DNA of 64,000 nucleotides from Psychrobacter sp. P2G3 (GCF_001593285.1 NZ_CP012529.1:3100001-3164000), one strand, 5' to 3'. Positions 52,285 to 61,179 are shown, counted from the first letter of the stretch. Numbers and translations are program-made. Notes: generated from the sequence alone by a model not told the origin.

Positions 52285-52665
52285 GTTTCGTAAAAATATT
52301 TTAAAGACGAAGAAATGAATAGCAATCAGATTGAAGCCAGTTCTTCGATGAGCAGATTACCCATAAAAGGATTTTATTAGCTTTCTGTACTCAATTTCTT
52401 TATAGTTTTTGCAGAACTCTCTTGTAAAATTATCGCTTGATAACTTTAACATTAGGATTAGAATAAAATAAGAAGCAAATAGTTTTTTAGTGATAGTATA
52501 TGTTTGAAATTACCTAAACACTTAGAAATATTTAGTTACAACTTATTTTCACATAAATTCCATTATCTGCCTTGCATCTAATACTTGAAAGGTGTTGGTC
52601 TAATAGTTGGTCTATATCGTTAAAATATAAATAAAATACATTTAACATCAATTACTTACAATAGA

Positions 52666-52696
52666 AGTTCGAATCCCTCCTTCACCGCCAATCTTA
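52666..52696 (+). repeat. Copy of the tRNA-Ser 3' end (possible att site)
   Basis: The sequence matches 36741-36771 (the T-arm, acceptor 3' strand, discriminator, CCA and 6 bp of flank) at 29 of 31 positions. No 5' part of a tRNA precedes it. A tRNA 3'-end direct repeat in the same orientation, 15.9 kb away, is what an integrated element leaves, but no integrase lies between them. Confidence 0.75.
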
Positions 52697-52850
52697 CATA
52701 TTCCCAGTTGTCCTACTCTATCCTAGATACTTTCAAAGTTCTTATGCATAAGGCTTACAGCCTCATTGTGTCACATCTTTTAAAAAAACTTCCTGCAAAA
52801 AAAACAACTATGCCATGCTTACTTTATCTATGCTTATAGTTTTTATACGC

Positions 52851-53103
52851 TCACTCATTCAAATACAGCTCCGCCATACTATCAAGTCTAGCTTTTACTT
52901 CTCCCAAATTCGGCATCACTTGCGTTAATAAGCACCAAAAGCGCTCACTGTCATTATGCTCGGCAATATGGCAGAGCTCATGCAGTATCACATAGTCGAT
53001 GCATTGCTATTAGGTGCCTTCACTAAATGTGGATTGAGTATCAAATTACTTTTAATTGAGCAACTGCCCCATTATTTTTTCATTGCCATTGATTTAAATA
53101 TAG
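52851..53103 (-). pseudogene. Degenerate fragment of YgjP-like metallopeptidase gene
   Basis: This minus-strand stretch resembles the 3' third of the gene at 38009-38871. It encodes the same C-terminal AELYLNE and keeps the HELCH motif (LHELCHIAE), but an indel of two bases near 53005 shifts the frame. The upstream two-thirds is missing. Visual identity is roughly 80%. It lies next to the tRNA fragment. Confidence 0.75.
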
Positions 53104-53192
53104 AACTATTCGTTGTCAGAGATGTCATTGCTTAAAAATTCGATTATAGTAAACATTATATAAACCATCTAAATCAGCTGAGGGATTAAATA

Positions 53193-53918
53193 ATGAAAAC
53201 ACTAGGATTGTGTATTGCAGCAGGGCTGGGGTTAAGCGCTTGTGCTGGTGGTATGAATGGTGGAACGACAGGTACTACTAACCAAAACAATATAGTGACT
53301 CAATACCCTGTTGAGGCTGCCATGCTTAACATCTATACCAAACAACGCAGTGATAAATTAGTTGCCGTTGTCGGTAATCAAAGCCTATCAGCAGACATTC
53401 AGGTCACGCCCAAAGGCAGCATGCGATTCAATAATAAATCCGTACAAGGTACAGAAATAAATACGATCAATAAGGTGAATAATCAAATCACTGAGCAATC
53501 GGTCGCTATTAATTACTTTACCCTGAACCCATTGGTTTTCTATGGCTTCACGGGTAGCACGGGTAAATACTCACTATCGAACCAAACGACCACCATCCCT
53601 AAAATGGCTATGGTGGGTGATTCTAGTAAGCTGATTACTGAAAATGTCTATGCTGATAGCAGCATGCGTAACAAGATAGGGACGTATAACCAAGACTGGT
53701 CTCTTGCACGAGATACTAATAACACAGCATGGTTCTGTATAGAAACATCAGGCAATCTACTACTCAGCTCTGATCCTTCAAGAACTTCAGGAACTTCAGG
53801 AACTTCATCAGAATGTTATAAAATCAATGCCAAAGGCGATCTCTTAGCGAGCAAGGTGACACTAAGTCAGCCGAGTATTAATGGCAGTACTAAGACCGTA
53901 ACCTTTATCAGTCAGTAG
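53193..53918 (+). CDS. Putative lipoprotein, unknown function
   Basis: The 241-residue product has a lipoprotein signal (MKTLGLCIAAGLGLSAC, lipobox LSAC). The mature part begins with a Gly/Thr/Asn-rich linker and continues as a predicted beta-rich domain (YPVEAAMLNIYTKQRSDKLV and later MAMVGDSSKLITENVYADSS). A Thr-Ser-Gly repeat (TSGTSGTSS, from tandem ACTTCAGGA) sits at about residues 198-206, so the length may vary between strains. AGGGATTAAATA precedes the ATG. A hairpin terminator follows. The family is not recognised. Confidence 0.65.
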   Translation: MKTLGLCIAAGLGLSACAGGMNGGTTGTTNQNNIVTQYPVEAAMLNIYTKQRSDKLVAVVGNQSLSADIQVTPKGSMRFNNKSVQGTEINTINKVNNQITEQSVAINYFTLNPLVFYGFTGSTGKYSLSNQTTTIPKMAMVGDSSKLITENVYADSSMRNKIGTYNQDWSLARDTNNTAWFCIETSGNLLLSSDPSRTSGTSGTSSECYKINAKGDLLASKVTLSQPSINGSTKTVTFISQ

Positions 53919-53960
53919 TTATTATGTTTATCACATGACCTTTATTACATAGCAATGAAC

Positions 53961-53993
53961 AAAAAAATAGCGCCTAATATGGGCGCTATTTTT
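53961..53993. terminator. Bidirectional terminator at 53.97 kb
   Basis: AAATAGCGCC and GGCGCTATTT form a 10-bp stem with a 7-nt loop and A/T tracts. It serves the lipoprotein gene and possibly the convergent small gene at 54013. The hairpin resembles the one at 46762. Confidence 0.75.
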
Positions 53994-54012
53994 ATACGAT
54001 TAAACATGACTA

Positions 54013-54270
54013 TCAAGAACGGTGTTCATGAATATCTTTATGTTTACTTTTCGCGCTCTGTGCAGCCGCTATCCTATTAGACTTATGGCGTGAGACTGTC
54101 GCCTTGTTTTTTACGTGTTTATGTTTAGCGTCTACCTTTTTTACGATAACTTTTTGGTGCTGTACTTGAGCGGTATGATGTTTATTAAAATTGGGTGCCG
54201 CATTTGCTTGGTTAACCATCGCCAAGCAAGCAGAAGCCGCTAGAATTGAATTTATCATTATATTTTTCAT
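54013..54270 (-). CDS. Small exported Lys/His-rich protein
   Basis: The 85-residue product has a signal peptide (MKNIMINSILAASACLAMVN, cleavage after ANA). The mature 60 residues are very basic and rich in His and Lys (HHTAQVQHQKVIVKKVDAKH, then KHKDIHEHRS), with no Cys. A periplasmic, metal- or polyanion-binding role is possible but unproven. The gene is monocistronic with a terminator just downstream. Confidence 0.65.
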   Translation of the reverse strand: MKNIMINSILAASACLAMVNQANAAPNFNKHHTAQVQHQKVIVKKVDAKHKHVKNKATVSRHKSNRIAAAQSAKSKHKDIHEHRS

Positions 54271-54545
54271 TATTATTTCCGTCTGAATTCATATCAACTA
54301 TGAATTGTGATTAAAGATGCTTTATCTAATATCAAGCTAAATAGCTATCATGAAAAGAGCATCATGATAAAGGATTGCTTTATCGACAACGAAAATGATA
54401 AACGATTTCAATGTTAAGTAGATTTATGAAAGCTCAAGAAAGGTTGCAATTGTTGCTAGCACTCTGACCTTATCTAAAGCCAACCACATAATAAAAAATT
54501 CGGTTTCAGTAGTCAGTACTTTCTCGAACTCGAACAGAGTAAACT

Positions 54546-54959
54546 TTAAACAAGTTTAGGCGGTACGGAATACGTGCCAACTACATGAGCCACCATATCG
54601 CTAGAGCCTTCTGAGTAAAGGGAGACTTCGCCTACTATCAGGGTGCGCCCTACTTTCATCAAGGTACAATCAGCAATAATACGTGCTTGTGCTGATGGTT
54701 TACGTAAGAAGTTAATGGTCAGGCTCGTGGTCACTGTTAATGGGACAATGCCTATTTTACCCAGTATCGCCACGTAGATAGCTACATCAGCGATGCTCAT
54801 TAATACAGGGCCAGAGACTGTGCCACCAGGACGCAGCTCGTTTACACCAATATCGTGTGCTAAGGTCGCACCATTCTCATCTACTGCTTCGACAACGCAC
54901 TTGGTTTGTGGAAACTCTAACGCCATAAAGGCGACAATTTTTTCTTTGGTTGCAGACAT
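54546..54959 (-). CDS. PaaI family (hotdog) thioesterase
   Basis: The 137-residue hotdog protein has the PaaI/YdiI-type core: RPGGTVSGPVLMSIADVAIYVAI-like, then VTTSLTINFLRKPS and ADCTLMKVGRTLIVGEVSLY. Enzymes of this family hydrolyse acyl- or aryl-CoA. The active-site acidic residue is likely Asp in MSIADVA. The gene is alone, 197 bp downstream of the EamA transporter gene on the same strand. The substrate is unknown. Confidence 0.85.
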   Translation of the reverse strand: MSATKEKIVAFMALEFPQTKCVVEAVDENGATLAHDIGVNELRPGGTVSGPVLMSIADVAIYVAILGKIGIVPLTVTTSLTINFLRKPSAQARIIADCTLMKVGRTLIVGEVSLYSEGSSDMVAHVVGTYSVPPKLV

Positions 54960-55156
54960 ATATATCCCTTAAGTCTAATTATCCTTGTTGTGTACTTCCT
55001 GCTGTTCTTCTAATTTAGTATCGTCAAGTCGTTGATGCTTCTTCGAATAACGCCTTTCTAAACAATACCTTTTTGAATGATAGCTTCCTAAATGATATCA
55101 GTCCATGATTTTGAATGTTTAATTGAAATTATCATAGAATTTGACCATAACCATAT

Positions 55157-56101
55157 TTAAATATCTTCTGTCGATAGCGTCGCCATTTTCACCCCGCCCC
55201 ATGTAACAAGTACGACCCCGAGCGCAATCAGCGATGCACCCAAAAACAGTCCCTCTGGAGGAGTCTCACCCTGCAAAAAAATAGCGACAGGAACTCCAAC
55301 GACTGCTCCTACTGCTCCCAACAAACTTAGTAAGACTGGACCGCCAGTTTTCTGTAGCAAGAAAAGCAATAAGAATTGGCCTGCGAAAATGAATGCTTGT
55401 ACAGCGATCAACGCAAGCGGCCCAAATGCTTTTGGCGGAATAGCGAGTGAGAAGTTTGGTAATATGCTAACGATACCAAGTAACACTGCAGCTGCGATCA
55501 ACATCCCTGGCGCCAGCGCACTGGGAGAGGCATTATCCGGCCAACGTAAGGTACGGTATAGATTGCCAATCGCTAGTAAAACAGGCCCGCACAGCGCCAG
55601 TAACACCCAAAATACGCTGGCATCTGGTGCAGAGAACTTGCGCGCCGCTAATACTCCCGCACCTGCCAGTGCGGCTGCTACACCAAAGGCGCGAAGTGCA
55701 TTGAAGCGCTCCATTCGTAGTGCTAGGGCGCCAAGATAAGTGAGAAGCGGTGGCAAAGCGATAATCAGTGCAACGAATCCTGCACCGACTTGAGGAATAG
55801 CTGAGAAGAATATTAAATTGGAGCCTGCAACGCTTACCAGTGCCGCTACTAAATAGTATTCAAAGCTGCGTTTATTTAGAGGTGGCAGCTCATTTCGTAA
55901 GAGCGCGATAACTAACAGGATAATAGACGCCCCTGTAATCGACCAAAAAAGAAAAGCCAGCGGGGTTAAGTCTATTTCGTCTGCATATTTTGCCAGATTA
56001 GTAGACACTCCTATTAGCGCACCTCCAGCTAACAGGCAAACAAAAGGAATAAACCATCTGGTCTTGTCGTAAGACATTCCTTGCTCTCTGAACTCACTCA
56101 T
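55157..56101 (-). CDS. EamA/DMT superfamily transporter
   Basis: This 314-residue protein has ten membrane helices arranged as two EamA repeats (about residues 15-145 and 160-300). Typical stretches are LTPLAFLFWSITGASIILLV and LLSLLGAVGAVVGVPVAIFL. Members export metabolites or amino acids; the substrate is unknown. GGATAAACG precedes the start. The PaaI thioesterase gene is downstream. Confidence 0.85.
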   Translation of the reverse strand: MSEFREQGMSYDKTRWFIPFVCLLAGGALIGVSTNLAKYADEIDLTPLAFLFWSITGASIILLVIALLRNELPPLNKRSFEYYLVAALVSVAGSNLIFFSAIPQVGAGFVALIIALPPLLTYLGALALRMERFNALRAFGVAAALAGAGVLAARKFSAPDASVFWVLLALCGPVLLAIGNLYRTLRWPDNASPSALAPGMLIAAAVLLGIVSILPNFSLAIPPKAFGPLALIAVQAFIFAGQFLLLFLLQKTGGPVLLSLLGAVGAVVGVPVAIFLQGETPPEGLFLGASLIALGVVLVTWGGVKMATLSTEDI

Positions 56102-56586
56102 CGTTTATCCTAGCTTTGCTCACTTTTTTTACTATTTTGAAAGCGAGTTATTTAGAGGCTAACTTATTTATTATTTAGAAAATAACTTGTCTAGAAATTA
56201 TCCTCAAAAATCCATTGTCATTTATTATTTTCGCTATTTTTAAGAGCTTCTTTCTTCTTTACATCATATTGATTTATTGATATTTTTGTCAAAAAATGTC
56301 TCACTAGGTAAGCTCTATACGATCAAATTCAACCATATTGGTAGCTATTATTACCTGACTATTATCCAATCAATATTTGAGTAAATCTTTAGTAAAAATT
56401 TTTTATAGAAGTAACATCTATCCTTTACTTAAAGGTATCAAGTATAGTGTTTATGTAATAGAATACCCACAACAGCAGTCATAAATTTTATCAAAAATAA
56501 GATTATTCACGAACTATAGTTTGCATAGATATGTTCTTATCGTGTATATTCTTTTATATGGATATTAACGATAAAAAAAGGGATAT
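56102..56586. other. AT-rich intergenic region
   Basis: This 485-bp region lies between divergent genes. Apart from promoters expected by position, I see no gene, repeat or hairpin of note. Confidence 0.4.
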
Positions 56587-56802
56587 ATGGAAATGCAAAA
56601 AAGAGTGCATGGTATATCACTCACTGATCATGAGGTATCACTGATACACACTTCATTGAGTAATTTTCAACGAGATCTAATTAATCGTTTTAGGTCTTTA
56701 AAAGAAGTGACTGAAGAGGGAGAGGAGGTTTGGATTGGTGATTATGATAGAATTCAACTGGATGTCATCGATTCAATACAGAAAAAACTATCACAATTTT
56801 AG
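56587..56802 (+). CDS. Small helical protein, unknown function
   Basis: The 71-residue product (MEMQKRVHGISLTDHEVSLI) is mostly helical and polar, with no signal peptide and no membrane segment. AAAGGGATAT precedes the ATG; a second ATG is two codons later. I do not recognise the family. It stands alone, convergent with the paralogue pair at 56916 and 57423. Confidence 0.5.
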   Translation: MEMQKRVHGISLTDHEVSLIHTSLSNFQRDLINRFRSLKEVTEEGEEVWIGDYDRIQLDVIDSIQKKLSQF

Positions 56803-56915
56803 GCCAGAGTCATACGTCGCTGTGCAACCACTTAATTTCTGTTATTGGCCCTGCTATTTTGTGTAAACTTATTAACCGTCAATCTCTGACTGGTTAATAA
56901 AGCCATGAGAGAAAT

Positions 56916-57161
56916 TTAGAGTCCTACCTCATCTCGCGTCAACGGAACTATTTTGATAGGTACAGCAAACGACCATGCCATACCTGCTGTACATAAGAAA
57001 TTGCCATTATCAAAAGATACGATGCGAGCCGTAAAATCGTTATTCACTTGATCAGACATAGCTTCCTCATCGCTATCATCGCCTACAGCACACCATATTT
57101 GCTTATCACCACGATTTAACATCGCACGCGTTAACTCACTACCAGTTAATTCTTGATACAT
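56916..57161 (-). CDS. Uncharacterised protein, paralogue A of a tandem pair
   Basis: The 81-residue protein starts MYQELTGSELTRAMLNRGDK and shares a clear pattern with the protein at 57423: GS-x-LTRAML-x-RGDKQ-x-WCAV, DSDE, I-x-SFD-x-G-x-F-x-C and AVP-x-K. It has a predicted beta-rich fold and conserved Trp and Cys residues. No family is recognised. GGAGGGATCAGG precedes the start. The paralogue gene is 261 bp upstream on the same strand. Confidence 0.7.
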   Translation of the reverse strand: MYQELTGSELTRAMLNRGDKQIWCAVGDDSDEEAMSDQVNNDFTARIVSFDNGNFLCTAGMAWSFAVPIKIVPLTRDEVGL

Positions 57162-57422
57162 CCTGATCCCTCCTGTTCATGGCCTACTGTTAGAATGCGA
57201 AAAACGTCTCATAGTTTGATATCTCGATAAACTCAATTCTTTGAGTCCATCTGAAATGTTTCTATACTGTCACTATCTAATCGTGATAATAAACCAGATT
57301 TAATGAATCAGAATTCTATAAGTTATTGTTTTTTTTAGCTATTACTTATTATATAGATGGCGCTTTTTTCATGTTGAACGGTTGCTCAAAAAATATGTGT
57401 AAGACGAAAAAACATCCCTTAC

Positions 57423-57674
57423 TTATATTTCTACTTCGTTTTGGCTAATCTCAACCCTTTTGACAGGGACAGCACAAACCCATGAAATACCCCTATTACA
57501 AAAGAAGCAGCCATCATCGAAAGAAGTAATACGATGTATACAACTATAGTCCTCACTATTAATAGTGATATTAGCTTGCTCATCGCTATCATTACTTACA
57601 GCGCACCAGACTTGCTTGTCACCGCGACTCAACATTGCACGAGTCAAATCACTACCTACTAAATTATTACTCAT
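57423..57674 (-). CDS. Uncharacterised protein, paralogue B of a tandem pair
   Basis: The 83-residue protein starts MSNNLVGSDLTRAMLSRGDK and is a diverged copy of the protein at 56916, with about half of the residues identical by eye. It has more cysteines (WCAV, CIHR, CFFC, VCAV). I chose the ATG at 57674, preceded by AAGGGTATAACT, over a longer start at 57698. Function unknown; cytoplasmic location is likely. Confidence 0.7.
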   Translation of the reverse strand: MSNNLVGSDLTRAMLSRGDKQVWCAVSNDSDEQANITINSEDYSCIHRITSFDDGCFFCNRGISWVCAVPVKRVEISQNEVEI

Positions 57675-57951
57675 AGTTATACCCTTATTAATGAACAATC
57701 ATTGTTTATTATAAGCATACACTTTGAAATCTCGATTCATGTCTACAGAATGTTAGATTTTGTGACTTTCTTATTTTTAAACTTGCTCGTAATCACTGTA
57801 TAAAATATTATTGAGAAGGAGCATAAAATAAGCTCTGAGAAATAATAACTTGGTCAATACTATATTTATAAATTAACTCTGTGCCATTTTATTTTCAGAT
57901 TAATAAAAAACCTTACCACATCTTTATGGCAATCTTGTTAAGGATAATAAG

Positions 57952-58251
57952 ATGAAAAAAATACTATTAAAATCGAATAGCTCACCTCGAACTGCACTAT
58001 GGACAGCACTTATCGTTGCTCTTATAGGTGTTAGTGCTTGTAGTAATGAAATAGAAGAAGCTGACGTAGATTCAGGTGAAGTCGTCGCCGTAGATCAAGT
58101 CGAAAGCGTTGCTGAAGACAATAATGCTGAGGGGACAGCCGTAACACAAGACATGCCAGAGTCTTCAAATGATGCAGGTATTGATAAAGCAGCAACCGAC
58201 TCTGCCGAAAACACAAACGCTGATAAAACAGCCGCAGATGGATTGCAGTAG
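57952..58251 (+). CDS. Small acidic lipoprotein
   Basis: The 99-residue product has a lipoprotein signal with a basic N-terminus (MKKILLKSNSSPRTALWTAL) and lipobox IGVSAC near residue 29. The mature 70 residues are disordered, acidic and rich in A, D, E, N and S. AAGGATAATAAG precedes the start. No family is recognised. A terminator lies downstream, shared with the convergent AGCS gene. Confidence 0.65.
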   Translation: MKKILLKSNSSPRTALWTALIVALIGVSACSNEIEEADVDSGEVVAVDQVESVAEDNNAEGTAVTQDMPESSNDAGIDKAATDSAENTNADKTAADGLQ

Positions 58252-58298
58252 AAGTTAAGTTAGTAATAAATGCTTAGTTAAAAGCCTTAGTTAAGTGC

Positions 58299-58348
58299 AA
58301 TAAGATAAAGAGGCAAGCGAAAATTACGACCGCCTCTTGTCTTATTTT
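58299..58348. terminator. Bidirectional terminator between lipoprotein and AGCS genes
   Basis: AATAAGATAAAGAGGC pairs with GCCTCTTGTCTTATTTT with one bulged A and one mismatch; the loop is 17 nt. It lies 48 bp past the lipoprotein stop and 63 bp past the AGCS stop. Confidence 0.7.
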
Positions 58349-58410
58349 AATCTTATTTTCATGCAGAGGTTTTCAAAAGAAATCCCTGATAACATAGATT
58401 ATAAATCGTA

Positions 58411-59958
58411 TTATCTAGACTCTTTATGTCCTAGTCCTTGCTCTGGAGTTTGCTGCTCTTTTAGGCGGCGCTCTTCCCAATATAGGGCATTTTTGATACC
58501 TAATTTGGTAGGATCAAAAGTATAGCGCGTAACTCCTGCTTTGCGCTGGGTCTCATAGTCTTTGAGAGCCTTCAACGCTGGACGTGCCATAAAGAAGATA
58601 AGTAAAATTCCAACGATGTTTAACCATGCGATTAAACCAACCCCGATATCACCGATTGCCCAAATATAACCTGCTGAATTGAGGCCACCATAGGCAATCA
58701 TCGCCATCGTCAATACTTTAACGAGGAACAATCCTATTCTATTGGCTCTAGGACTAATAGAGCGTGTCAGATAGGCCACGTTGACTTCGGCAATGTAGTA
58801 ATTGGCTAAGATAGTGGTAAAGGCAAAAAAGAATACGGCAACCGCGATAAATGTATTACCAAAAGCACCGTAGACTGACTCCATCGCCATCTGTGTAAAA
58901 GCGGGAGAGTTGATTTCGGTACCTGCTATTACGTTCTGTATCAAGTACTGCCCTTCTGGCAACGTTCCTTGTATATTGTAGGTCCCCATCGTCAAAATCA
59001 TAAAGGCCGTTGCAGAACAAACCAATAGCGTATCGATATAGACAGAAAATGACTGTACCAATCCTTGCTGAGCGGGATGATCCACTTCAGCGGCAGCGGC
59101 AGCATGAGGCGCTGTACCCTGACCTGCTTCACTAGAATAAACCCCACGTTTGACACCCCAACCGATCGCTGCTCCTAACCCCGCTTGGGCAGTAAAAGCG
59201 TCACTAACGATTAATCCAAATACTTGTGGAACCAGCTCAAAATTGATAAACATAATTATCAAAGCTAAAACAATATAGCCGATTGCCATAAAGGGCACTA
59301 CAACTTCAGTAAAGGTCGCGATACGCTTGATACCACCAAAGATGATAATACCGAAAACGATTAAGATAAGAGCTATCGCACCTAGACGCATGCCACTCAC
59401 ATTTGCGCCTAGAATGTTTAGATTGGTGCCCTCTCCCATTACTTGTGTAACTGCATTAACCACACCATTGGTTTGAATACCGGGTAAAAATATACTTAAA
59501 GCAATAATAGCTGTAATCGCAAAAACGATACCGTACCAACGCTGACCGAGCGCTTTTTCAAAATAGTAGGCTGGCCCCCCGCGATACTCACCAGTGGTCG
59601 CGTCTTTTTCTTTATATATCTGCGCTAGAGTCGCTTCGATATAGGCAGTGGTAGCACCTAAGAATCCGACCACCCACATCCAGAACACCGCTCCCGGTCC
59701 GCCAAAACCAATAGCAGCAGCTACTCCAGCTATGTTGCCCATCCCTACGCGTCCAGCTAAAGATAGAGTCAATGCCTGAAAGGAGGAGATGCCATCGCGG
59801 CTGGCCTTGCCCTTGAATATGAGACGTATCATTTCGCCAAAAAGACGCACTTGTGCAAAGCGTGTCACTATGGAAAAAAACAGACCTGCTCCCAAGCACA
59901 AGTAGATTAGCGCAGAGCTCCAAATGACTCCGTTTATTGTATTGACTAAACCTTCCAT
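58411..59958 (-). CDS. Sodium:alanine/glycine symporter, AGCS family
   Basis: This 515-residue inner-membrane symporter imports alanine or glycine with Na+. It has about eleven membrane helices. AGCS signatures include SLAGRVGMGNIAGVAAAIGF, GGPGAVFWMWVVGFLGATTA, GGPAYYFEKALG and RGVYSSEAGQGTAPHAAAAA. Family members differ in preference (alanine, glycine, glutamine), so no gene name is given. The C-terminal 30 residues are charged and cytoplasmic. The gene stands alone. Confidence 0.93.
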   Translation of the reverse strand: MEGLVNTINGVIWSSALIYLCLGAGLFFSIVTRFAQVRLFGEMIRLIFKGKASRDGISSFQALTLSLAGRVGMGNIAGVAAAIGFGGPGAVFWMWVVGFLGATTAYIEATLAQIYKEKDATTGEYRGGPAYYFEKALGQRWYGIVFAITAIIALSIFLPGIQTNGVVNAVTQVMGEGTNLNILGANVSGMRLGAIALILIVFGIIIFGGIKRIATFTEVVVPFMAIGYIVLALIIMFINFELVPQVFGLIVSDAFTAQAGLGAAIGWGVKRGVYSSEAGQGTAPHAAAAAEVDHPAQQGLVQSFSVYIDTLLVCSATAFMILTMGTYNIQGTLPEGQYLIQNVIAGTEINSPAFTQMAMESVYGAFGNTFIAVAVFFFAFTTILANYYIAEVNVAYLTRSISPRANRIGLFLVKVLTMAMIAYGGLNSAGYIWAIGDIGVGLIAWLNIVGILLIFFMARPALKALKDYETQRKAGVTRYTFDPTKLGIKNALYWEERRLKEQQTPEQGLGHKESR

Positions 59959-60743
59959 GTGTCGATTCCTAATACTGTCTAATAGTGTTGGTTTGTAGCG
60001 TTAGCGTTAGTTTTAATATTGTCAATGTCATTAAAATAAAGAGTAACAACCTCTCTATCACTGCAAATGAACGATGATTTTTCTTTATTCAGCCACTCGG
60101 CTTATTGCGAATACTATTGATATCTATCCATAAGAATCATATGAAGATAGCAGCGGACAATTAAGAAGCTGCAATTTGGCATAATTTAGGGATAATTGCT
60201 AGACAGTTTTCTAATCGGTTTTGTTTGAATTAAATGATATTTAATTTGTTTTGAAGATGGCAGATTTAATAATGGTTAACTTTAATGAACGCCTTTCCCA
60301 GCTCTATTGCCTAATATGATAGAATTAAAAAATCCACTCTATTGACATGGATTTACTGGGGCGTGTCCTCATTTTGATAATGGTGATCAAAATGAGATAG
60401 ATTTTTGTCAATCAAAGGAAATTCTAGAGAATATGAACATATTTTCTAGAAATTTCAAAGATTGACGGAAATATAGCCATTTTTAGCCCATTAGAGGTTT
60501 ACTCGTTCAGATTGAGGACATGCCCTAGAATGCTTAATAATATACAATTAAGTGGCAATCGTTACCTTTCTTAATACCTCAAAAACACTTACCACTTATC
60601 TAACGTTTATGATGGGTATGTAGATATTGGACACTCTACTCTAGTAACCAAAGCCCAATACAACATTAAGATGTCGGAATAATAATCTTTTATATCTAAA
60701 ACATTTTCGAAATAAAATTGATAAACGAAAAAAGGATAACATT
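59959..60743. other. Intergenic region holding a fold-back element
   Basis: This 785-bp region holds the AGCS promoter at the left, a fold-back MITE-like element at 60356-60527, and about 200 bp upstream of the Spy-like gene that should hold its promoter. No gene is recognised. Confidence 0.6.
60356..60527. mobile_element. Fold-back MITE-like element
   Basis: The ends are imperfect terminal inverted repeats of about 22 bp (left CTGGGGCGTGTCCTCATTTT, right reverse complement CTAGGGCATGTCCTCAATCT; 18 of 22 match). Inner arms also pair: TTTGTCAATCAAAGGAAATT...TCTAGAGAATATGAACAT near 60402-60440 with its near-reverse complement to about 60470. The 172-bp unit has no coding capacity. The parent insertion sequence is not in the window; the ends differ from those of the nearby IS1595 element. 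Confidence 0.65.
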
Positions 60744-61142
60744 ATGAAAAAATTATTACTAAGTTCAGTAGTAGCTGTCTCTAGCCTATTTGCAATCACT
60801 GCCTGCGCCAACATTGGAGAAGCTAAAGATGCTACGTCAGCACCTGCTATGCAGCATCATAACCAAGGACAAATGCAGGCCCAGATGCAAAATATGATGT
60901 CAGAGCTCAATTTGACTGCTGATCAACGAGCTCAAATGCAAGCTATGAGACAGAATAACAGTGGTAATCATATGCAGAACCACAATGCTATGATGCAAAT
61001 ACTGACCCCAGAGCAGCGTCAAAAACTCACACAAATGCGCTCTCAACATATGCAGAAGGACGGGCAAATGATGAATCAAGACAGTCATATGATGAACAAA
61101 GATGGACATATGATGAATCAAGGCGGACATATGAATCAGTAA
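60744..61142 (+). CDS. Met/His/Gln-rich Spy-like lipoprotein
   Basis: The 132-residue protein has a lipoprotein signal (MKKLLLSSVVAVSSLFAITAC). The middle contains an LTxxQ-type motif (LNLTADQRAQMQAMR) and a second one (LTPEQRQKLTQMR), as in Spy/CpxP periplasmic chaperones. The C-terminal part is a run of HMMN(Q/K)DGHMMN-type repeats and, with the N-terminal MQHHNQGQMQ, makes the protein extremely rich in Met and His. Copper or silver binding is plausible by analogy with Met/His-rich periplasmic proteins, but is inference. AAAAAGGATAACATT precedes the ATG. Confidence 0.75.
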   Translation: MKKLLLSSVVAVSSLFAITACANIGEAKDATSAPAMQHHNQGQMQAQMQNMMSELNLTADQRAQMQAMRQNNSGNHMQNHNAMMQILTPEQRQKLTQMRSQHMQKDGQMMNQDSHMMNKDGHMMNQGGHMNQ

Positions 61143-61179
61143 GGTTAGCGCCTTTTTACATGACCTATATAAGCCTAAT

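Larger units (their letters stand above)
52229..53192. other. Intergenic region with island-boundary remnants
   Basis: This 964-bp region holds a hairpin terminator after the sulfatase gene, the 31-nt tRNA-Ser 3'-end copy at 52666-52696 and the degenerate YgjP fragment at 52851-53103. The AT-rich stretch 52290-52660 shows nothing recognisable. Confidence 0.65.

Noticed and set aside
52666..52696. A second tRNA-Ser gene
   Set aside because: Only the T-arm and acceptor 3' end are present; no anticodon arm or 5' acceptor strand precedes it.
36675..52696. Prophage
   Set aside because: No integrase, capsid, portal, terminase or lysis gene is present between the repeats.
55389..55739. 116-codon plus-strand frame inside the EamA gene
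   Set aside because: It is antisense to a clear ten-helix transporter and has an Ala/Ser-rich shadow composition.
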